The notes under the pieces are model-generated. The model searched no databases. It had not been told where the DNA came from and worked only from the letters and a program-made list of their open reading frames with translations. From Adenophora triphylla var. japonica (Eukaryota; Streptophyta; Magnoliopsida; Asterales; Campanulaceae), in NCBI GenBank assembly GCA_022495995.1, contig JAFEMH010004887.1:123612-187611 (forward strand): DNA of 64,000 nt. The letters run 5' to 3'. Positions 57,518 to 64,000 of the stretch are shown here, piece after piece. Each line of letters begins with the position of its first letter. Position 1 is the first letter of the stretch. Made by a program: the position numbers and the translations under genes.

Positions 57518-57733
57518 TTCATCGAAGCTAGGATCATTGACACTTGGAGAATGTTGATGTGGAGGAATATTTTGTAAGATTTCTTCTTCTTCATCAATGA
57601 GAAAATCTATCGTATCAAGGTCAACACAATCATAAGAATTTTGTGGAGAAGTTTGTGAGGCATAATCATTGAAACTTGGAGAACTTTGGGGAGAATTATG
57701 TGAGGAATCCATGTTATTATTTGAGGAATCCAT
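57518..57733 (-). CDS. Transposase exon 1
   Basis: MDSSNNNMDSSHNSPQSSPS followed by a Ser/Asn/Gln-rich acidic stretch (LIDEEEEILQNIPP) to PSFDE and the donor GTAAGT (GT at 57517-57516). It precedes the FAR1-like domain of exon 2, now 9 kb away beyond the LTR retrotransposon. The acceptor of intron 1 is mutated: at 57261 the minus strand reads GCGG where the ectopic copy keeps GCAG. Confidence 0.6.
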
Positions 57734-57852
57734 GTTATGAACTTAAAAAAATTGAATTTTTTGAATGAGAATGGCGCTGCGTGTGTTCTTCGGATTTATG
57801 TTCGAATTTTAAACGTCAAATTCCTTTCAACGCAACGATTTATGGAAATTTA

Positions 57853-57955
57853 GACGCTGTCTCGTGCAGGTCTACACGAGATGTTCAACTATCATCTCGT
57901 GTAGTTATACACGAGATGTTCAAGTATCATCTCGTGTTAATATACACGAGATGTC
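57853..57955. repeat. ACACGAGATG palindrome array upstream of transposase ATG
   Basis: Three near-regular blocks of CTACACGAGATG / CATCTCGTGTA at about 57870-57955, 120-220 bp upstream of the transposase start on the minus strand. They form hairpins and may be regulatory. Confidence 0.65.
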
Positions 57956-57974
57956 ATATTTTCCATAAACCCCG

Positions 57975-59918
57975 GTTTTTTATTTTTTTAAATTTTTCTA
58001 AGATCTAGATGACATTTTAAGACTTTTTCATGCTTATGACATTGGTCAAAATATTAAAGGAAGTGGAGTTACAAAAATGTCCCATTTTTAGTGGTTTTAA
58101 GGAATATGTCCCGAGCATCCGAAAGTGGTACACGTATAGGTTTTTTATTTTTTTAAATTTTTTCTAAGATCTAGATGACATTTTAAGACTTTTTTCATGC
58201 TTATGACATTGGTCAAAATATTAAAGGAAGTGGAGTTAAGCAAAAATGTCCCATTTTTAGTGGTTTTAAGGAATATGTCCCGAGCATCCGAAAGTGGTAC
58301 ACGTATAGGTTTTTTATTTTTTTTTAAATTTTTTCTAAGATCTAGATTACATTTTAAGACTTTTTCATGCTTATGACATTGGTCAAAATATTAAAGGAAG
58401 TGGAGTTACAAAAATGTCCCATTTTTTGTGGTTTTAAGGAATATGTCCCGAGCATCCGAAAGTGGTACACGTATAGGTTTTTTATTTTTTTAAATTTTTT
58501 CTAAGATCTAGATGACATTTTAAGACTTTTTCATGCTTATGACATTGGTCAAAATATTAAAGGAAGTGGAGTTACAAAAATGTCCCATTTTTTAGGGTTT
58601 TAAGGAATATGTCCCGAGCATCCGAAAGTGGTACACGTATAGGTTTTTTATTTTTTTAAATTTTTTCTAAGATCTAGATGACATTTTACGACTTTTTCAG
58701 TCTTATGCCATTTGTCAAAATATTAAAGGAAGTGGAGTTACAAAAATGTCCCATTTTTTAGGGTTTTAAGGAATATGTCCCGAGCATCCGAAAGTGGTAC
58801 ACTTATTGGTTTTTTATTTTTTTTTAAATTTTTTCTAAGATCTAGATGACATTTTAAGACTTTTTCATGCTTATGACATTGGTCAAAATATTAAAGGAAG
58901 TGGAGTTACAAAAATGTCCCATTTTTAGGGTTTTAAGGAATATGTCCCGAGCATCCGAAAGTGGTACACGTATAGGTTTTTTATTTTTTTAAATTTTTTC
59001 TAAGATCTAGATGACATTTTAAGACTTTTTCATGCTTATGACATTGGTCAAAAATATTAAAGGAAGTGGAGTTACAAAAATGTCCCATTTTTTAGTGGTT
59101 TTAAGGAATATGTCCCGAAAGCATCCGAAAGTGGTACACTTATTGGTTTTTTATTTTTTTTTAAATTTTTTCTAAGATCTAGATGACATTTTAAGACTTT
59201 TTCATGCTTATGACATTGGTCAAAATATTAAAGGAAGTGGAGTTACAAAAATGTCCCATTTTTTAGTGGTTTTAAGAATATGTCCCGAGCATCCGAAAGT
59301 GGTACACGTATAGGTTTTTTATTTTTTTTTAAATTTTTTCTAAGATCTAGATGACATTTTTAAGACTTTTTCATGCTTATGACATTGGTCAAAATATTAA
59401 AGGAAGTGGAGTTACAAAATGTCCCATTTTTTAGTGGTTTTAAGGAATATGTCCCGAGCATCCGAAAGTGGTACACGTATAGGTTTTTTATTTTTTTAAA
59501 TTTTTTCTAAGATCTAGATGACATTTTAAGACTTTTTCATGCTTATGACATTGGTCAAAATATTAAAGGAAGTGGAGTTACAAAAATGTCCCATTTTTTA
59601 GTGTTTTAAGGAATATGTCCCGAGCATCCGAAAGTGGTACACGTATAGGTTTTTTATTTTTTTAAATTTTTTCTAAGATCTAGATGACATTTTAAGACTT
59701 TTTCATGCTTATGACATTGGTCAAAATATTAAAGGAAGTGGAGTTACAAAAATGTCCCATTTTTTAGTGGTTTTAAGGAATATGTCCCGAGCATCCGAAA
59801 GTGGTACACGTATAGGTTTTTTATTTTTTTTTAAATTTTTTCTAAGATCTAGATGACATTTTAAGACTTTTTCATGCTTATGACATTGGTCAAAATATTA
59901 AAGGAAGTGGAGTTACAA
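57975..59918. repeat. Tandem array, 12 copies of a roughly 167-bp unit
   Basis: AGATCTAGAT starts at 58001, 58167, 58338, 58504, 58670, 58838, 59003, 59175, 59343, 59510, 59676 and 59845: spacing 165-172 bp. Copies are nearly identical and differ mainly in T-run length and GGG/GTGG/GTG. The array separates the transposase and PMD genes inside the MULE. Confidence 0.97.
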
Positions 59919-60181
59919 CACAACATCAACAACAAAACTAAAACAATCTAAAAAGGTGTCCACTACAAGTTCAAACTCAAGCAAACAAATAAATCCTAAG
60001 CTGGACCTCCTAACATCTCGTAGATCTCTCTAAGAGTAGCTCGCCGTCCTTCCGGGAACCTCTCATCCGTCAAAGAATGGCAAGAGCCTAGCCGTGCCTT
60101 CGCAACCATAAAGGCCGCGGTGCGGAACATCGCCTGGGAGGTGGGGGAGGTGGAATGTCACCGGGGGATCGTGTATCTGGA

Positions 60182-63150
60182 TTAGCTATCCGAATATGAC
60201 TCGCCCGAAACCAAGCCATATAATCCGGAGTCACGTGAGGAACAAAGCGCGGATGATCTCCTCGTAAATAGTGGCCCCCAACTGCATCGCCCGAACTCCG
60301 CCATGCCAAACTCAACCCAAATCTCGCCCAAGTCTCGATCTATGTCACCACCATAATGCTTCGATACCCTTCCGACCCTTTGCCAAAACGCATATCTCGC
60401 CAAGCATGGGGGGCCTGGGATCCTCTCGCCGGGTACCCGAATCGCCCGGTCACACGATCGCCTATACGCCGTTGATGTCACGTAAGCGTATAACACCCTC
60501 GTAGTATGAAACAGCAAGACGTGTCCGACTCCGGTCCCATAAGGAGTCCAAATAACCCGCGAGTAGACATTGTTAGCAAAGTCAACATAATATCTAAGGA
60601 AGGACACAAAAACGTATAATGCTTTTAATATGAATAACTCACACCGTCGCCCCCATCCCGTCAAGAATGCGGCGCATACCGCACAAGCATGATCGAACGA
60701 CCTCCCAGCTCGAATCATCACGAGACCATCTACGGGCTCTGGGCCGCCCTCGCCGCCACCAAGGGTCAAGACCTCGCCGAAAACCCGGAAAGTACTCGTA
60801 TATCCAGCTCGGAGCATGTAGATGTAAAAAAGTATTAAAAACTACTCAAATGCAACATTTAATAACAGAAAGGGAGGGAGTAGACAAAGAAAAAAAAGTG
60901 AATGGAGTAAGACGTACCTCTGGGAGAGCCGCACAACCGCCCATCTGCACATCCGGATCTGACGCCTTCCCCAACTCTCTACATATATGCCAAAGTGGCC
61001 GATCCCTGTGGAGAGAGTGGGGAGGCCGTCTAGATCCATGCAAAGCGGGAAGGTAGCCGAGGGCACCTTATCCTCGCTCGTCCACGAACATCGTGCAACC
61101 CAATAGGCGCAGATATACGCGGACGCACGCCGGGCATCCGTCATGCCCCTCTACGCCGAGTAAATAGCGCCGACCTCCTCAATGAGTACCCAGGCCGATC
61201 AACCTGAGGTGGCTACTGATGCTCTGATAGGTCGTGCACTGGGTCCGATACCGAACAGTCGGCCTACACAAATGATACCCGTGAAATGAAAATGAACATA
61301 AAACATTTCAAGACAAGAGATGAATTTATAAAATAAACAAGTAATGCCGACATGAATGTAGACAGCTCATATAGGCTTGATACAATAACAATTTTTTAGA
61401 ATTTTATTTGGATAATTATTTTTTTGTTTAAATTACTTCGGCCAAAGTGAACTCAAGTCGACTCAAAATCCTAAGTCGCATATGATCTTGAGCGTAAGTA
61501 TATAACAACAACATACCTAGGGATATGAAAGACGTCATGCAAATAAGGATCGTCATCTCCCCCCAAGGCATATGGAACGAAAGTTAGTCTCAGAGACCAC
61601 CGTTCCAAAATGCCGTAAGCGTGCCGCATGGTTCGGCCTCCGAATGACCGCACCGTGCACCGCTGGAGGCCCGACGCATCCACGAGGGCCACCAGCTCTA
61701 TCGGCAAATGGATGCGCATCACGGCCGAACTCCGTTGATTCGAAACAAAAAATATAATCAATTTCGAGAAAAGCAAAGCATGGGATAAGTAAAGGAATAT
61801 TTACTACAAGGTGTGTGGTATAAATGACTTCAAGATTTTAAACATATCACATTAATTAGTAGCTTACCTATCCAGATGCGCGCCCGCTCGGAAAGTCACT
61901 AATGACTCACTAATGGAGTCACCCAAATCTGTCCGGCCGGTGATCACCGAACCCGTATAGCAAGGAACATCCTCCGGGCCACCACCGTGGTCCCTCTCAA
62001 GCCGCCACGATGGGTCGCCCTCCACACCCCCCGCTCCTCCCCCGTCCCCGCCCGAGCAGCCACAACCCGACCCCGCCTCCTCCCATGTCTCAGTGGTCTC
62101 CTAGGCTCTACTATATCCTCCTCCTCCTCCCGCTCCTCCTCCACCTCCCTCCTCACCTCCACCTCCACCATCATCATCATCATCTCCACCTCCACCTCCA
62201 CCTCCACCTCCACCACCACCACCGTAACTATCACTCTCCTCCTCCCCATCGAACTATCCTCCTCCTCCTCCCCATCGAACTATCCTCCTCCTCCTCCCCA
62301 CTATCCCTATCGACCGCCGCCTCCTCCTCCCCGCTCATCATCACCGTGGCCCTCGTGCCGGCCTTTCCTCCGGCTTTCTTCTCTCTCCAAACGCTTATCG
62401 CCCTTCCTCTTCTAGCCGAAACGGTCATAGGTTCACGTGCCTACAAAAAACACAAATAAGAGAGAGACAATACATTAGAGACATCTCAGTGTGAAACCAC
62501 TCGAGATGCATCTCGAAAGCCGGGTTTATACGAGACATCTCGTATAAACCCACTCGAGATGCATCTCGAGTGGTTTCACTCGAGATGTCCCATTAAAACC
62601 CAAGCTCATCGCTACCCAGCTTATGCCAAAACTTGGATTCAATTTTAAACAATCTAACACAAATCAACAACAACATTGGGATGACATTCGAAGTGAAACC
62701 ACTCGAGATGCATCTCGAGTGGGTTTATACGAGACATCTCGTATAAACCCACTGAGATGCATCTCGAGCGGTTTCACTCGAGATGTCCCATTAAAACCCA
62801 AGCCTATCATTGCTACCCAGCTTTATGCCAAAACTTGGATTCAATTTTAAACAATCTAACACAAATCAACAACAACACTTAGATGACATTCGAGTGTAAA
62901 CCACTGAGATTCTTGAGCGGGTTTATACGAGACATCTCGTATAAACCCACTCGAGATGCATCTCGAGTGGTTTCACTCGAGATGTCCCATTAAATTAGGT
63001 TTAAGTTTACCTTCTTTACGGGCACGGCCGAAGAGGACGCTCCGGCGACGATTACTTGCGGTAGCTGGGCTCCAGCAAGGCGCGGGGTCGGGACGCCTGG
63101 ATTTTTACTCTCACTATTGCCGCGAGTCGATTGAAATCGCCCGGGCAGAG
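60182..63150 (-). pseudogene. Plant mobile domain (aminotransferase-like) protein, broken
   Basis: A short exon (about 63150-63011; PRLAGAQLPQVIVAGASSSA...PVKK, donor GTAAAC) is joined by a 570-bp intron to exon 2 from 62440 (AREPMTVSARRGRAISVWRE, then a long Glu/Val-rich low-complexity stretch at 62100-62300). The PMD hallmark FHMPWGEMTI is at about 61577-61548, followed in another frame by LHDVFHIP and a donor GTATGT near 61518. Later exons lie at about 61144-60842 and 60817-60182. PMD proteins spread with plant transposons and some act in silencing and development. Several frameshifts mean it is probably inactive, or poorly assembled. Confidence 0.6.
62480..62990. repeat. 199-bp tandem repeat with CTCGAG palindromes in PMD intron 1
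   Basis: CGAGACATCTCG occurs at 62531, 62730 and 62928 (199/198-bp spacing). Each unit has the 18-bp perfect palindrome CTCGAGATGCATCTCGAG and the hairpin GTTTATACGAGA-CA-TCTCGTATAAAC. All of it lies within intron 1 (62441-63010). Confidence 0.88.
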
Positions 63151-63315
63151 AGAGTGTTTCTGCTCGCTCACGTAGAAGAGGGAGAGTCTGAGAGAGAGAG
63201 AGTGTTTGAAATGAAGGATAAAAAAAAAAAATTGGTATATAAAGGGGCAAATGAGTAATTTCCCTTAATCCCTGTATTTAACACTCCCTGTATTTAGAAT
63301 TTGCCTCTGTCGTAC

Positions 63316-64000
<685 letters not shown>

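Larger units (their letters stand above)
44627..63306. mobile_element. 18.7-kb MULE inserted in an HSP90 5' UTR
   Basis: The left end begins GGATATATTTATATACAGGG and the right end, reversed, AGGCAAATTCTAAATACAGGG; both continue with a second TTAAATACAGGGAT, giving about 40 bp of matching TIR. Flanks CCGTCGTAC (44618-44626) and CTGTCGTAC (63307-63315) match at 8 of 9 bases; a 9-bp duplication is standard for Mutator-like elements. Cargo: transposase, OTU and PMD genes on the minus strand, palindrome arrays and a tandem array. A 9-kb LTR retrotransposon is nested inside. Confidence 0.85.

Noticed and set aside
58001..59845. Spaced repeats as a CRISPR array
   Set aside because: The whole 167-bp unit is repeated with no unique spacers, and this is a plant genome.
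62100..62300. Plus-strand Ser/Thr- and His/Pro-rich ORFs
   Set aside because: They are low-complexity antisense readings of the Glu/Val-rich stretch in the PMD pseudogene.

Overview
The window is repeat-rich nuclear DNA of a flowering plant, most likely a eudicot. GT-AG introns, plant-type MULE, CACTA, hAT, Stowaway and Harbinger elements, a tRNA-derived SINE, Ty1/copia and Ty3/gypsy LTRs, and ER-type and cytosolic HSP90 exons all point there; the species cannot be told. Almost nothing is an intact host gene. The only short ORFs that look conserved and functional are two duplicated small-protein genes at 32.1 and 36.1 kb.

Layout. 0.6-14.1 kb: a large DNA transposon with a FAR1-like (MULE-type) transposase pseudogene on + and Ulp1(C48)-associated genes. 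Its middle is a giant inverted repeat, arms about 3.7 kb with an 86-bp spacer, followed by a third partial copy. A short motif, TGCCTG, fills the element's introns and spacers on the transcribed strand and avoids its exons. 14.1-19.3 kb: exons of an ER-type HSP90 (GRP94/HSP90-7 family) gene, degenerate, with middle exons replaced by part of an unrelated gene and with a SINE (14-bp target duplication) in one exon. 19.6-20.1 kb: a CACTA-type right end. 20.2-29.1 kb: two truncated Ty3/gypsy-like elements in opposite orientation; the first holds a solo LTR with a perfect 5-bp target duplication.

29.3-42.1 kb: a tandem segmental duplication (unit about 4.7 kb). Each copy carries one small-protein gene (74/75 aa) with a conserved TATA box. 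The copies carry different later insertions (copia solo LTR in copy 1; Stowaway MITEs, a MITE with a GC-rich core and a long LTR with two nested Harbinger-like MITEs in copy 2), so each serves as the empty site for the other. 42.1-44.5 kb: G-quadruplex tract, hAT MITE with 8-bp target duplication, AT-rich spacer.

44.5-64 kb: a cytosolic HSP90 gene split by an 18.7-kb MULE. Heat-shock-element-rich promoter and TATA box lie at 44.47-44.6 kb; the rest of the 5' UTR and the first exons lie at 63.3-64 kb. The MULE has about 40-bp terminal inverted repeats and an 8/9-bp target duplication. It carries, all on the minus strand, a transposase pseudogene with SWIM zinc finger, an OTU-domain cysteine protease gene, and a plant-mobile-domain (PMD) pseudogene, plus CTCGAG palindrome arrays in introns and near the ends and a 12-copy tandem array of a roughly 167-bp unit. 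A 9-kb non-autonomous LTR retrotransposon with 2.9-kb LTRs is nested in exon 2 of the transposase; an uninterrupted copy of the target sits near the MULE's left end.

Many differences between repeat copies are small indels, including recurrent GGG/GTGG alternation, so some frameshifts here may be assembly errors rather than real decay.
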